Below, piece by piece: positions 42,325 through 50,538 of a stretch of DNA of 64,000 nt (position 1 is its first letter; each line of letters begins with the position of its first letter). The notes beneath the pieces were generated by a model. It did not search any database. It saw only the letters and a program-made list of their open reading frames with translations, and was not told the DNA's origin. The translations under genes were made by a program, and so were the position numbers. Source of the DNA: RYN-230 sp963813975 (lineage in GTDB: Bacteria > Actinomycetota > Actinomycetes > Streptosporangiales > Streptosporangiaceae); assembly GCA_963813975.1 (NCBI GenBank), contig CAWFAP010000001.1, forward strand, positions 434,001-498,000. Reading direction: 5' to 3'.

Positions 42325-42681
42325 ATGGCCCGGGCAGCAACGACAGCGGATGCGTTCAACGCGGTAGCCGAGCCCCGGCGGCGGGAGATCCTCGACCTGC
42401 TGGCCGGCGGGGAACGGCCGGTGAACGACCTCGTCGCGCTGCTCGGGCTGGCCCAGCCGCTGGTGTCCAAGCACCTGCGGGTCCTGAGGCAGGTCGGCCT
42501 GGTGGAAGTGCGTGAGGACGGGCGCCAGCGGATGTACCGGCTCAATGCCAGGCCGCTGAAGCCCATCTACGACTGGGTGAGGCCGTACGAGCAGGCCTGG
42601 TCGCGCCGCTTCGACCGGCTGGACACCGTGCTGGAAGAACTCAAGGCAGAGGAGGACGGGGAGAATGGCCGTGACGAGTAG
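42325..42681 (+). CDS. ArsR-family regulator
   Basis: This 118-residue winged-helix ArsR protein reads NAVAEPRRREILDLLAGGERPVNDLVALLGLAQPLVSKHLRVLRQVGLVEVREDGRQRMYRLN (residues 11-72). It has no metal-binding cysteines, like the ArsR proteins that pair with SRPBCC genes. Its gene overlaps the next start by 17 bases. It probably represses the two-gene operon through the palindrome in its promoter. Confidence 0.92.
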   Translation: MARAATTADAFNAVAEPRRREILDLLAGGERPVNDLVALLGLAQPLVSKHLRVLRQVGLVEVREDGRQRMYRLNARPLKPIYDWVRPYEQAWSRRFDRLDTVLEELKAEEDGENGRDE

Positions 42682-43150
42682 CCGACGGGCAGTGGTGACC
42701 CTGCCGGAGGACACGCAGATCCTGATCACGCGGGAGTTCGACGCGCCCGCACGCCTGGTCTACCGGGCCTGGACCGAACCTGAGCTGGTCCGGCGCTGGT
42801 GGAGCGGCGAACGCGGCGAGGTGACCAGCGCCGAGATCGACCTGCGGGTCGGGGGCACCTGGCGTTACGTGATGACGGCGAACGCCGGGTTCGAGGTCGC
42901 GTTCCACGGCGAGTACCGGGAGATCGTCCCGGCCGAGCGGGTGGTGTCGACCGAGGTCTTCGAGGGGATGCCGGACGCGGAGGCGCTGGACACGATCACG
43001 TTCACCGAGGCGAACGGGCGCACGACGCTCCGGATGCTGGTGCAGCACTCCTGCCAGGAGCACCGGGACGCGCACATCAACTCCGGCATGGAAGAGGGCA
43101 TGCAGGAGTCCATGGCGCACCTCGAGGAGGTTGCGCGCTCGCTGCGCTGA
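42665..43150 (+). CDS. SRPBCC/AHSA1-like protein
   Basis: This 161-residue START/AHSA1-fold protein has ILITREFDAPARLVYRAWTEPELVRRWW, DLRVGGTWRYVMTANAG and the end GMEEGMQESMAHLEEVARSL. These proteins bind hydrophobic ligands or stress-linked partners. The overlap with the ArsR gene shows tight co-expression. A strong terminator hairpin follows at 43180. Confidence 0.92.
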   Translation: MAVTSSRRAVVTLPEDTQILITREFDAPARLVYRAWTEPELVRRWWSGERGEVTSAEIDLRVGGTWRYVMTANAGFEVAFHGEYREIVPAERVVSTEVFEGMPDAEALDTITFTEANGRTTLRMLVQHSCQEHRDAHINSGMEEGMQESMAHLEEVARSLR

Positions 43151-43179
43151 GCTTGGCACGGCGGAGACCGCGGAGAAGG

Positions 43180-43208
43180 GGCCGCGCCCAGGTCAGCTGG
43201 GCGCGGCC
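43180..43208 (+). terminator. terminator hairpin of arsR-SRPBCC operon
   Basis: GGCCGCGCCCAG (43180-43191) and CTGGGCGCGGCC (43197-43208) form a perfect 12-base stem with a five-base loop, 30 bases after the SRPBCC stop. No U-run. Confidence 0.75.
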
Positions 43209-43608
43209 TCCGGGTGCTGGGAGGCCGCCGCCGGGTCGAGATCCGAGACCCGGAGCAGGCGCGCGGGCTCGGGCGGGAAACGGCGCCGAACTGCCGGTCT
43301 CCAGCGTGGGGCCCGCATGCAGCAGTTCGCCGGGATCCATCAGCCGCTTGCTGACCTCCGGCTGGCCGCCGGGCCCAAAGGTCCCGGCCCCGGCGCCGTC
43401 GGGGTTGCGGTGGCTCTGCGCGGCGAGGATGTCCGGGGCGCCGATCAGCCAGAACGTGGCCGTCACGTCCCGCGGGCCGGCGTGCAGCCCGAACAAGCGG
43501 TACATGGTCCGCGCTTACCGGGATGCGACGGATGGGAACAGGATGGTCACGGTTCCACGGCAGCGTCATGACGTGGGGACCGGCCGGTCCGCTCACTGGC
43601 CGGTCCGC
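43209..43608. other. intergenic region, no supported gene
   Basis: About 400 bases with no gene I can support. A minus-strand frame from 43505 starts MYRLFGLHAGPRDVTATFWL and looks protein-like for some 75 residues. It then becomes a Pro/Arg/Gly string running through the terminator hairpin at 43180-43208 and into the SRPBCC gene. It may be the remnant of a lost gene. Confidence 0.4.
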
Positions 43609-44547
43609 TCAGTGGTGGCCGAAGCCTCCCGCGTGACCGCCGTCCCCGTGACTACCCGCATGGTTCCCCTCACCGCCGTCACCGGCCGCGCCGTGGGCAC
43701 CCGGGAGGTAGATGCCACCCACTTTGGTGCCCACGACTTCGGAAGCGACGATCGCGCCGTTGTCGATCACCGCCGTCAGGGCGTGGACAGTGGCCGCGAC
43801 GACCTCATCCATGGCTGGCGGCAGGGCCGGGGCCGGGTCCTCCTCGGCGGTGCTGTCCCGGAGCGGTTCCCTGGCCGCCGGGCCAGTGGCCGGCCCGGGG
43901 GGAGGCAGCTGGGCGATTCCGGAGCCCCGGGCCGCCGTGGCCTGGGCGATGACTTGCTGCCGGGCGATCTGGGCCATCCGGGTCCGCCGGGCCCGGCCTT
44001 CCCGGCCCGGATACAGCACGTCGCCCAGCCCGATCACGCTGGCCAGGCCGGCCAGGGCCGTCTGGGCGGGCTCAGCCGGCGGCCCTGCGGCGGGCGTCGC
44101 TGAGGTCCGTGCGATGGCATCCAGCCGTGACCGGGCCACGGCCACCCGCGGCGGGCCGGTGACCTGATAGCGCGGGGTGCCCAGGACCCGGCTGGGTTCC
44201 AGGCGCAGCACGCCGGCCGAGATCAGCCGGGCGGCATAGGCGGCCCGGATCCCGCGCCGGGGGAGACCCACCCACGTCTCCGGCCGCGGCGGGAAGGCGG
44301 CCCCGGCCAGGCTGAGCAGTGCGGCGTCCAGTTCCGCGTCGCCGGTGGCGGTCCGGTCCTCCGCGACGATCCGGCCCTCAGCGATCCAGGCCCGCCCGGC
44401 CGCAGCCAGCCTGACCAGCTCGGACGCCATCAGTGCGGAGTCGATCCGCCCCCGGGTCATGAGCTTCCCGTTCCGGGGCCGGATCGACAGCAAGAACAGG
44501 TCCTCACCCAGGGCGGCGAGTGCGGAGCCGGGCACGGACGGGTCCAT
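43609..44547 (-). CDS. GPP34 (GOLPH3/Vps74-like) protein
   Basis: This 312-residue GPP34-domain protein starts LAALGEDLFLLSIRPRNGKLMTRGRIDSALMASELVRLAAAGRAWI and has the repeated helices of the family, ending GAIVASEVVGTKVGGIYLPGAHG. GOLPH3 proteins bind PI4P in eukaryotes; the bacterial role is unknown, though they are frequent in actinobacteria. A proline-rich insert (PPGPATGPAAREPLRD) divides the halves. The tail is glycine/histidine-rich (HGDGGHAGGFGHH), which might bind metal. Monocistronic. Confidence 0.85.
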   Translation of the reverse strand: MDPSVPGSALAALGEDLFLLSIRPRNGKLMTRGRIDSALMASELVRLAAAGRAWIAEGRIVAEDRTATGDAELDAALLSLAGAAFPPRPETWVGLPRRGIRAAYAARLISAGVLRLEPSRVLGTPRYQVTGPPRVAVARSRLDAIARTSATPAAGPPAEPAQTALAGLASVIGLGDVLYPGREGRARRTRMAQIARQQVIAQATAARGSGIAQLPPPGPATGPAAREPLRDSTAEEDPAPALPPAMDEVVAATVHALTAVIDNGAIVASEVVGTKVGGIYLPGAHGAAGDGGEGNHAGSHGDGGHAGGFGHH

Positions 44548-44844
44548 GACGCGACCCTAACCCCGGGCCGGCGGCCGGCCATGCCCACTGGGTCGTGCAC
44601 CGCCAGCTCTTCCGGTACGTGTGCAGGGCCACCGCAAGGTCGGCGTGCTGAGCATGGGCTGGCTCCTGGCGGCCAGGCCAGGGGGCCAGGCCGGGCTGGG
44701 GCAGCCTTCTTTTCCCGGCGGCAACTGGGATACCTTCGTGAGGAAGGACTCAAGCGCAACCGTGCGCCGAGCATGGGCGCAACCGGTGAGGGCCGGCGGA
44801 GAGCCGGTGCCGCCACCAGCGGGCCGGCCGAGGAGGAGTGCAGC
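44548..44844. other. intergenic region before thiolase
   Basis: These ~300 bases separate the divergent GPP34 and thiolase genes. A possible short leftward or rightward promoter cannot be told. I see only the thiolase ribosome site AGGAGGAG (44831-44838) and no clear operator. Confidence 0.4.
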
Positions 44845-45993
44845 GTGCGTGATGCGGTGATCGTGGAGGCCGTCCGGACGCCGGTCGGGAAGCGGAACGG
44901 CGGGCTGTCCGGGGTGCACCCGGTATCGCTGTCGGCCCATGTGCTGAGGTCCCTGGCCAGCCGGTCCGGGATCGATCCCGCCCTGGTCGACGATGTGGTG
45001 TGGGGCTGCGTCGGCCAGGTCGGCGAGCAGACCTTCGACATCGCCCGGAACGCCGTGCTGGCCGCGGGCTGGCCGGAGACCGTGCCCGGGGTGACCGTGG
45101 ACCGCCAGTGCGGCTCCTCCCAGCAGTCCGTGCACTTCGCGGCGGCCGGCCTGATCGCGGGCCAGTACGACGTGGTCGTGGCCGGCGGGGTGGAGTCCAT
45201 GTCGCGGGTGCCGATGGGCTCCTCCATCCAGGGCGCCAACCCGTTCGGCCCGGAGTTCATGGAGCGGTACGACGGCGCGATCCCCAACCAGGGCGTGGGC
45301 GCCGAGATGGTCGCCGAGCGCTGGGGGCTGTCCCGGACTCAGGTCGATGAGTTCTCGGTCGGCTCGCACGAGAAGGCGGCCGCCGCCCAGGATGCCGGCC
45401 GGTTCGAAGGCCAGATCGCACCGGTGACCAACGACGAGGGCCAGCTGATCAGCGCGGACGAGGGGATCCGCCGCGGCACCACGGTGGACGTGCTAGCCGG
45501 GCTGAAGACGGTATTCAAGCCCGACGGCGGCGTGATCACCGCCGGCAACTCGTCGCAGATCTCGGACGGATCGGCCGCCCTGCTGATGACCACGTCGGAC
45601 AAGGCCCGCGAACTGGGGCTGACCCCGATCGCCCGGGTGCACACGGCCGTGCTGGCCGGCGCTGACCCGATCATCATGCTGACCGCGCCCATCCCGGCCA
45701 CCCAGAAGGCCCTGGCCCGCAGCGGGCTGAGCCTGGACGAGATCGGCGCCTTCGAGATCAATGAGGCCTTCGCGCCGGTGCCGCTGGCCTGGCTGGCCGA
45801 CCTGGGCGCCGACCCCAAGGGGCTGAACCCCAACGGAGGGGCGATCGCCCTGGGCCACCCGCTCGGCGGGTCCGGCGCGCGGCTGATGACCACGCTCGTG
45901 CACCACATGCGCGACAACGGGATCCGCTACGGCCTGCAGGCCATGTGCGAGGGCGGCGGCCAGGCCAACGCCACCATCCTCGAACTCCTCTGA
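44845..45993 (+). CDS. acetyl-CoA acetyltransferase / thiolase
   Basis: This 382-residue thiolase begins VIVEAVRTPVGKRNGGLSGVHP. The nucleophilic Cys is in VDRQCGSSQQSVHFAAAGLI (about residue 90), His in NEAFAPVPLAWL, and the second catalytic block is GGAIALGHPLGGSGARLMTTL with MCEGGGQANATIL supplying the last Cys. GTG 44845 follows a strong AGGAGGAG. It forms or splits 3-oxoacyl-CoA; with NEAFAPVP and this length it is like the FadA/steroid-type thiolases of actinobacteria. Monocistronic, ended by a strong hairpin. Confidence 0.92.
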   Translation: MRDAVIVEAVRTPVGKRNGGLSGVHPVSLSAHVLRSLASRSGIDPALVDDVVWGCVGQVGEQTFDIARNAVLAAGWPETVPGVTVDRQCGSSQQSVHFAAAGLIAGQYDVVVAGGVESMSRVPMGSSIQGANPFGPEFMERYDGAIPNQGVGAEMVAERWGLSRTQVDEFSVGSHEKAAAAQDAGRFEGQIAPVTNDEGQLISADEGIRRGTTVDVLAGLKTVFKPDGGVITAGNSSQISDGSAALLMTTSDKARELGLTPIARVHTAVLAGADPIIMLTAPIPATQKALARSGLSLDEIGAFEINEAFAPVPLAWLADLGADPKGLNPNGGAIALGHPLGGSGARLMTTLVHHMRDNGIRYGLQAMCEGGGQANATILELL

Positions 45994-46080
45994 CCAGGTA
46001 CCCGGACCCGCGGGCCCGGCCGGAGAAGGTCAAAAGCCAACGTCTCCGCAACGAACACCGCATCCGTGCCGGTGCCTCAC

Positions 46081-46115
46081 CACTGTCCCGGGCAGCGTGC
46101 CTGCCCGGGACAGTG
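46081..46115 (+). terminator. terminator hairpin after thiolase
   Basis: CACTGTCCCGGGCAG (46081-46095) and CTGCCCGGGACAGTG (46101-46115) make a perfect 15-base stem with loop CGTGC, some 90 bases after the thiolase stop. It also shields the MarR gene from read-through. Confidence 0.8.
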
Positions 46116-46180
46116 CGCGTTCGGCGCCGGTGTCCCCGGCCGTCCATGCCTCCCAGCACCGCAGCCGTTCCGAGGAAAAT

Positions 46181-46206
46181 ATAAGCGTATGATATAAGTA
46201 TCTTAT
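46181..46206. promoter_or_regulatory. AT-rich operator at MarR start
   Basis: ATAAG (46181-46185) and CTTAT (46202-46206) face each other across CGTATGATATAAGTAT, in the middle of an AT-rich island within GC-rich DNA. It runs into the ATG at 46205. GATATAAGTATC inside it is a further small inverted repeat. It is the likely promoter and self-operator of the MarR gene. Confidence 0.6.
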
Positions 46207-46789
46207 GAATTCAGCGGGGGAGCGGCCACCGGCGGCGCAGCCCGGCGCCCTGGTGGCCGGTGACCTGGCCCCGGGGGAACTGGGTCCTGATGAACTGGCG
46301 CTGCAGACGCTGGCGTCGGGGGACCGGCCCGCGCCGGATCTGGCCGACCGGGCCCTGGCCGCGGGGGTGGCGGCCGGGCTGGAACGGCTGATCGGGCTGT
46401 TCCGCTGGCTCAGCCCGCCGAGCGGCCTGTCGCTCACCGCAGCGGCCACGCTGGCCACCCTGGAGCGGGGCGGCCCGCGGCGGCTGACCGCGCTCGCGGC
46501 CCGGGAGGGGGTCACCCAGCCGGCCATGACCCAGCTGGTGGCGCGGCTGCAGGACGCGCGGCTGGTGGAGCGTGTCCCCGATCCGGCGGACGGACGGGTG
46601 GTGCGGGTCCGCATCACCGCCGAGGGCCAGGCCCGGCTGGCCGGGCGCCGGGCGGTGCGGGCGCAGCGGGTGGCCGCGCTGCTGGCCCGGCTCAGCCCGG
46701 ACGAGCAGGCCGCGCTGGCCGCGGCCCTGCCGGCCATGGACGCCCTGGCCAACGCGCAGCGCGACGAGCCCCTGGTGGGCCAGGCGTGA
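46205..46789 (+). CDS. MarR-family regulator
   Basis: This 194-residue MarR has an unusual acidic, proline-rich N-terminal arm of about 45 residues. The winged helix follows: LSLTAAATLATLERGGPRRLTALAAREGVTQPAMTQLVARLQDARLVERVPDPADGRVVRVRITAEG. It probably controls itself and the MFS-Usp gene 95 bases downstream. A terminator-like hairpin lies between the two, so read-through may be regulated. Confidence 0.9.
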   Translation: MNSAGERPPAAQPGALVAGDLAPGELGPDELALQTLASGDRPAPDLADRALAAGVAAGLERLIGLFRWLSPPSGLSLTAAATLATLERGGPRRLTALAAREGVTQPAMTQLVARLQDARLVERVPDPADGRVVRVRITAEGQARLAGRRAVRAQRVAALLARLSPDEQAALAAALPAMDALANAQRDEPLVGQA

Positions 46790-46831
46790 CGAATACGGCC
46801 CTGATGAGAACAGCCCAGACGAGAACTGACA

Positions 46832-46860
46832 CCCGGGACCGGAAGGCCCGGGCGCTTTTT
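46832..46860 (+). terminator. intrinsic terminator/attenuator before MFS-Usp gene
   Basis: CCCGGG (46832-46837) pairs with CCCGGG (46847-46852) and is followed by CGC and five Ts (46856-46860), a textbook intrinsic terminator and rare in such GC-rich DNA. It lies only 24 bases before the start of the next gene on the same strand, leaving no room for a separate promoter after it, so it may act as an attenuator. Confidence 0.65.
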
Positions 46861-46883
46861 ACATTCCGAAACGGAGCACTTGG

Positions 46884-48674
46884 GTGAGTGGCGCATCCAC
46901 CGGAGCGGCGAGCCCGTTCAAGCAGCCGAAGGCGGTCTTCGCGGTCGCCTTCGCCTGCGTCGTGTCGTTCATGGGCATCGGGTTGGTCGACCCGATCCTG
47001 CCCTCGATCTCCCACCAGCTGCATGCCTCGCCCAGCCAGGTGACGTTGCTGTTCACCAGCTACCTGGTCGTGACCGCGGTGGCCATGCTGATCACCAACT
47101 GGGTGTCCAGCCGGATCGGGGCCAAGAAGACGCTGATCGTGGGCCTGGCCCTGATCGTCGTGTTCAGCGCGGCGGCGGGGGCGTCGCCCACCATCGGCGC
47201 CATCATCGGCTTCCGGGCCGGCTGGGGCGTCGGCAACGCGCTGTTCATCGCCACCTCGCTGGCGGTCATCGTCGCCTCGGCCAGCGGCGGGTTCGCGGGC
47301 GCGATCGTGCTGTACGAGACGGCCCTGGGCGTGGGCATCGCGATGGGCCCGCTGCTGGGCGGCATCCTGGGCGAGGTCAGCTGGCGGGGCCCGTTCTTCG
47401 GCGTGTCGGTCCTGATGGCCATCGCGCTGATCGCCACCGTGGTCCTGGTCGAGAAGACCCCTAAACCGCCCCGTAAAACCAGCCTGTCCGAGCCGCTGCG
47501 CGCGCTGCGCCACCGCGGCCTGCTGACCATGGCGCTGACCGCGCTCTGCTACAACTGGGGCTTTTTCACGGTGCTCGGGTACGCGCCGTTCCCGATGAAC
47601 CTGAGCCCCATCCAGCTCGGCCTGGTCTTCACCGGCTGGGGAATCCTGGTCGCGCTCTTCGCCGTGTTCGGGGCGCCCACGCTGCAGGGACGGCTGGGCA
47701 TCGCCCGGACCATGTACCTGAACCTCGCCGCGTTCGCGGTAATCGTCCTGGTTATCGCGATCTGGACCACGGACAACACGGTGCTCATCCCGGCCGTGAT
47801 CGCGTCCGGCATCTTCATCGGGATCAACAACACGGTCACCACCCAGGCGGTGATGACCGTGGCCCCGGTCGAGCGGCCGGTCGCGTCGGCGGCCTACAGC
47901 TTCGTCCGGTTCATCGGCGGCGGGCTGGCGCCCTACGCCGCGGGGCGGCTGGTCGTCGCGCTTAACATCCACGTGCCGTTCTACATCGCCTCCGGCGCGA
48001 TCCTGCTGGGGATCGTCATCCTGTCCACCGCGCACCGCCTGCTCGGCGAGGCGGAGCGGGTGCAGGCCGAGCAGGTCGCAGCCCACGCCGGTGGCCCGGC
48101 TCCCGCCGCCCCGGCCACGACGATGATCCCGGTGGAGGGGACGGCACCGTCGCCCGATCGCCGTCCCAGCCGGGGCGTGATCCTCGCCGCCGTTGACCAG
48201 ACCCCGGTCGCCGGGCTGGTCACCGAAGCCGCGGCCCGGCTGGCCCTGGCCGACGGCGAGATCGTCCACGTGGTGCACGCCCGGGAAGGCGTTACCGCCG
48301 GCGACGTCGGAATCGAGGCCGAGGACCTGGACGCGGCGCGGGACCTGGTCCGTGCGCACCTGGACCGGCTCGCGGCGCATCGCGTGCCCGCCGAGGGCCA
48401 GGTCCTGCTGCACGCGGCCGATCACGGGGGCGCCGGGCGGCTCATCGCGGAGTACGCCACCAGCATCCGGGCGACCACGATCGTGCTGGGCGCGCCGACC
48501 CACGGCGGGCTGCCCGCGCTCATGGACGCGAGCGCCAGCCAGGAACTAATGCGGCACACCAGCAGCAACGTCCTGATCGTCAACCCGGCCGCGCCACCCG
48601 CACCGGTCACCGCCGACGGCTTGGCCGCCGTGGCCATGGCCCGCGGCAGCGGATCCGGTAGCGAGACGGTCTAG
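46884..48674 (+). CDS. MFS transporter fused to universal stress protein domain
   Basis: This 596-residue protein has a DHA1-like MFS part with about 12 helices at residues 1-400 (VVSFMGIGLVDPILPSISHQL; RIGAKKTLIVGLALIVVF; GRLVVALNIHVPFYIASGAIL). A 30-residue linker leads to a UspA-like domain at about 430-575 (GVILAAVDQTP; TTIVLGAPTHGG; SSNVLIVNP). The nucleotide loop has G-x2-x-G but the last Gly-Ser is Ala-Ser. The fusion could let the transporter sense nucleotide or stress state on the cytosolic side. GTG start after CGGAG. It is the likely target of the upstream MarR. Confidence 0.88.
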   Translation: MSGASTGAASPFKQPKAVFAVAFACVVSFMGIGLVDPILPSISHQLHASPSQVTLLFTSYLVVTAVAMLITNWVSSRIGAKKTLIVGLALIVVFSAAAGASPTIGAIIGFRAGWGVGNALFIATSLAVIVASASGGFAGAIVLYETALGVGIAMGPLLGGILGEVSWRGPFFGVSVLMAIALIATVVLVEKTPKPPRKTSLSEPLRALRHRGLLTMALTALCYNWGFFTVLGYAPFPMNLSPIQLGLVFTGWGILVALFAVFGAPTLQGRLGIARTMYLNLAAFAVIVLVIAIWTTDNTVLIPAVIASGIFIGINNTVTTQAVMTVAPVERPVASAAYSFVRFIGGGLAPYAAGRLVVALNIHVPFYIASGAILLGIVILSTAHRLLGEAERVQAEQVAAHAGGPAPAAPATTMIPVEGTAPSPDRRPSRGVILAAVDQTPVAGLVTEAAARLALADGEIVHVVHAREGVTAGDVGIEAEDLDAARDLVRAHLDRLAAHRVPAEGQVLLHAADHGGAGRLIAEYATSIRATTIVLGAPTHGGLPALMDASASQELMRHTSSNVLIVNPAAPPAPVTADGLAAVAMARGSGSGSETV

Positions 48675-48699
48675 CGATCAGGCCCGCATAGCCCTGAGG

Positions 48700-49221
48700 T
48701 CAGGCCCGCACGGGCTCGAGCAGCCGGTGCGGCGAGGCCAGGACCACGCTCACCGGGTCGGCGCGGTCTGGCCTGCCGGGCAGGCCCGGTCCCGGGACGA
48801 CCAGCAGGTCCCCGACGGGCACGGCCTGGCCGCAGGCGGCGCAGGCACCGTCACTGCCGACCGCACCGCCGTCAGCCGCGTGCTCGAAGACCCGGCGCGG
48901 GCCGCGGTCGGAGTAGTGCTCGTCACCCCAGGCGAGCAGGCTGCGTACCACCGGCCAGAGCGTGAGGCCCTTGGGGGTCAGCACGTACTCGGCGTGGCCG
49001 TGCGCGCCCTCGCTACCGGCGAGCACGCCCTCGGTGGTCAGCGAGCTGAGGCGCTCGGCCAGGACGGCCCGGGGGATGTCCAGGTGCGCCACGAAGTCAC
49101 CGAAACGCCGGACGCCGAAGAACGAGTCGCGGACGATCAGCAGGGTCCAGCGCTCGCCCACGATCTCCAGCGCGCGGGCCAGCGAGCAAGTCTGGCCGGA
49201 GTAGTCCCTGGGGAGCGGCAT
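48700..49221 (-). CDS. HxlR-family regulator
   Basis: This 173-residue protein has an N-terminal HxlR winged helix: CSLARALEIVGERWTLLIVRDSFFGVRRFGDFVAHLDIPRAVLAERLSSLTTEGVL (residues 11-66). A C-terminal extension contains CAACGQAVPVGDL, a CxxC pair that might bind zinc or sense redox. ATG 49221 gives the usual short arm; 49260 is possible. It stands divergent from a lipoprotein gene and may control it. Confidence 0.88.
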   Translation of the reverse strand: MPLPRDYSGQTCSLARALEIVGERWTLLIVRDSFFGVRRFGDFVAHLDIPRAVLAERLSSLTTEGVLAGSEGAHGHAEYVLTPKGLTLWPVVRSLLAWGDEHYSDRGPRRVFEHAADGGAVGSDGACAACGQAVPVGDLLVVPGPGLPGRPDRADPVSVVLASPHRLLEPVRA

Positions 49222-49364
49222 GCCCCCCAGCCTACCCAGATAGTTCGTTGACTGAACCATAGATCTGGGGCAGGCCACCCAGCTCCGGGGCCGAGCCGTT
49301 CCGGCCCTTGCGTTGGGCTGCGCCAGGGCGTGTCCTTGAGGGAGTCCGGGGGAAGGAACCCTTG

Positions 49365-49937
49365 GTGAGCAGCGCACCCAGGATCTTGGGCATCATCGCC
49401 GCTGGCGTTCTTGCGGGCGGCCTGGCTGCGTGCAGTACGCCCAGCGCGAGCGCTCACCTGCCCGCGGCGGCTCCGTCCAGCGCGACTGCCGTCCCGGTGG
49501 AAGTGCAGCCAAACGCAGTCGGATGGTCCGGGATGGTTCAGCGACCTGACCACATCTATGTGGGCATGGGCGGAGCGCCGATTGTGCGGCGGCTGACCTG
49601 GCGGAACTGGGGCGCCCCCCGGGCAACGGCGGCCGGCAAGCTCGACATCTACTGGCCGCAGCCCGGCCCGATCTCCGGCTGGCGCCCAACCGCCTACCCG
49701 GTCACGGTGCGCCTGCAGGGGATCCTGGCGCATAACGGCCAGCCCTCGTACCGCAAGATGGCCGACTCCTACGTCAACCGGCGTGGAGTGACGAAAGTGC
49801 TGTCCTTCACGTTCTCCGTCCTGCCCGGCGGATCCGTCCCGGCGTGGAACCCTGGGCCCGGTCAGGCGCCGTCACCCGATGTGCCGCTGCCGGCGGCCGC
49901 AAGAGGCCGCCCGCTGAGCCGGCTCGCTGACCGGTAG
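49365..49937 (+). CDS. exported lipoprotein
   Basis: This 190-residue protein is a predicted lipoprotein: GTG start behind GGAAGGAA, then SSAPRILGIIAAGVLAGGLAAC with lipobox LAAC (Cys about 23). The mature part has IYVGMGGAPIVRRLTWRNWGAPRATAAGKL and YPVTVRLQGILAHNGQPSYRKM; it has no family I recognise but the WxxWGxxxAxAxG phrase recurs in actinobacterial secreted proteins. It would be fixed to the outer face of the membrane. Confidence 0.8.
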   Translation: MSSAPRILGIIAAGVLAGGLAACSTPSASAHLPAAAPSSATAVPVEVQPNAVGWSGMVQRPDHIYVGMGGAPIVRRLTWRNWGAPRATAAGKLDIYWPQPGPISGWRPTAYPVTVRLQGILAHNGQPSYRKMADSYVNRRGVTKVLSFTFSVLPGGSVPAWNPGPGQAPSPDVPLPAAARGRPLSRLADR

Positions 49938-49986
49938 CCCGGGGACCGGTGATCAGAGCGGCCCGTGGTTCAGCGGGCCCCGTGGT

Positions 49987-50538
49987 TCAGAGGGCAAACA
50001 CCAGGCAGTTGCTGCTGGCGGTGGCGACGAGCCGCCCGGCACTGTCGTGGATCTCGGCGGCGGCCAGTGCGACCCGGCGCCCGGGCTTGGTTACCCGGCC
50101 GACGGCGACCAGCGTGCCGCTGTCCGCGGTGACCGGCCGCAGGTAGTTCACGCTGATGTCGATCGAGGTGTAGCCAGTCCCGGCGTCCAGCGTGGTGTGC
50201 ACGGCGCAGCCGGCGACCGAGTCGGCGAGCGTGCAGACCAGGCCACCGTGGACGACCCCGATCGGGTTGTACGCGGACTCATCCGGGACGCACTCGAACT
50301 GCGCCAGGCCGCGTTCGACCCGGGTCATCCCCATGCGCAGCAGCATGGCGATGGGCGGCGGCGGGATCTTCCCGTCCGCGAGAGCCTGCATGAACTCGAG
50401 CCCGGTCCGCCCGGCCGCCTGTGCGGCGGTCAGCGACGGGTCCCACCACTGCACGGTCCGGCTGCGGGCCGGGCCCCATTCCGGCTGCGGTTCCGGGATG
50501 CGCACAAGCTCCTCCATGGGTCCAGAATCTGGGCCCAC
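49987..50538 (-). CDS. PaaI-type hotdog thioesterase
   Basis: This protein of up to 183 residues has an N-terminal arm of about 60 residues and a PaaI-like hotdog domain: NPIGVVHGGLVCTLADSVAGCAVHTTLDAGTGYTSIDISVNYLRPV. HGG and the Asp are the catalytic positions for acyl-CoA hydrolysis. The start at 50538 overlaps the TetR stop; Met 50517 (MEELVRIPEP) is an alternative. The TetR gene directly upstream forms an operon with it. Confidence 0.88.
   Translation of the reverse strand: MGPDSGPMEELVRIPEPQPEWGPARSRTVQWWDPSLTAAQAAGRTGLEFMQALADGKIPPPPIAMLLRMGMTRVERGLAQFECVPDESAYNPIGVVHGGLVCTLADSVAGCAVHTTLDAGTGYTSIDISVNYLRPVTADSGTLVAVGRVTKPGRRVALAAAEIHDSAGRLVATASSNCLVFAL

Noticed and set aside
43077..43505. 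Minus-strand frame MYRLFGLHAGPRDVTATFWL
   Set aside because: First 75 residues look protein-like, but it has no ribosome site, turns into low-complexity text, and crosses a terminator and the end of a real gene. Kept only as a possible remnant.
46692..48503. 603-codon minus-strand frame over the MFS-Usp gene
   Set aside because: Composed of Asp/Arg/Gly/His repeats typical of antisense reading; the plus strand is a clear transporter.
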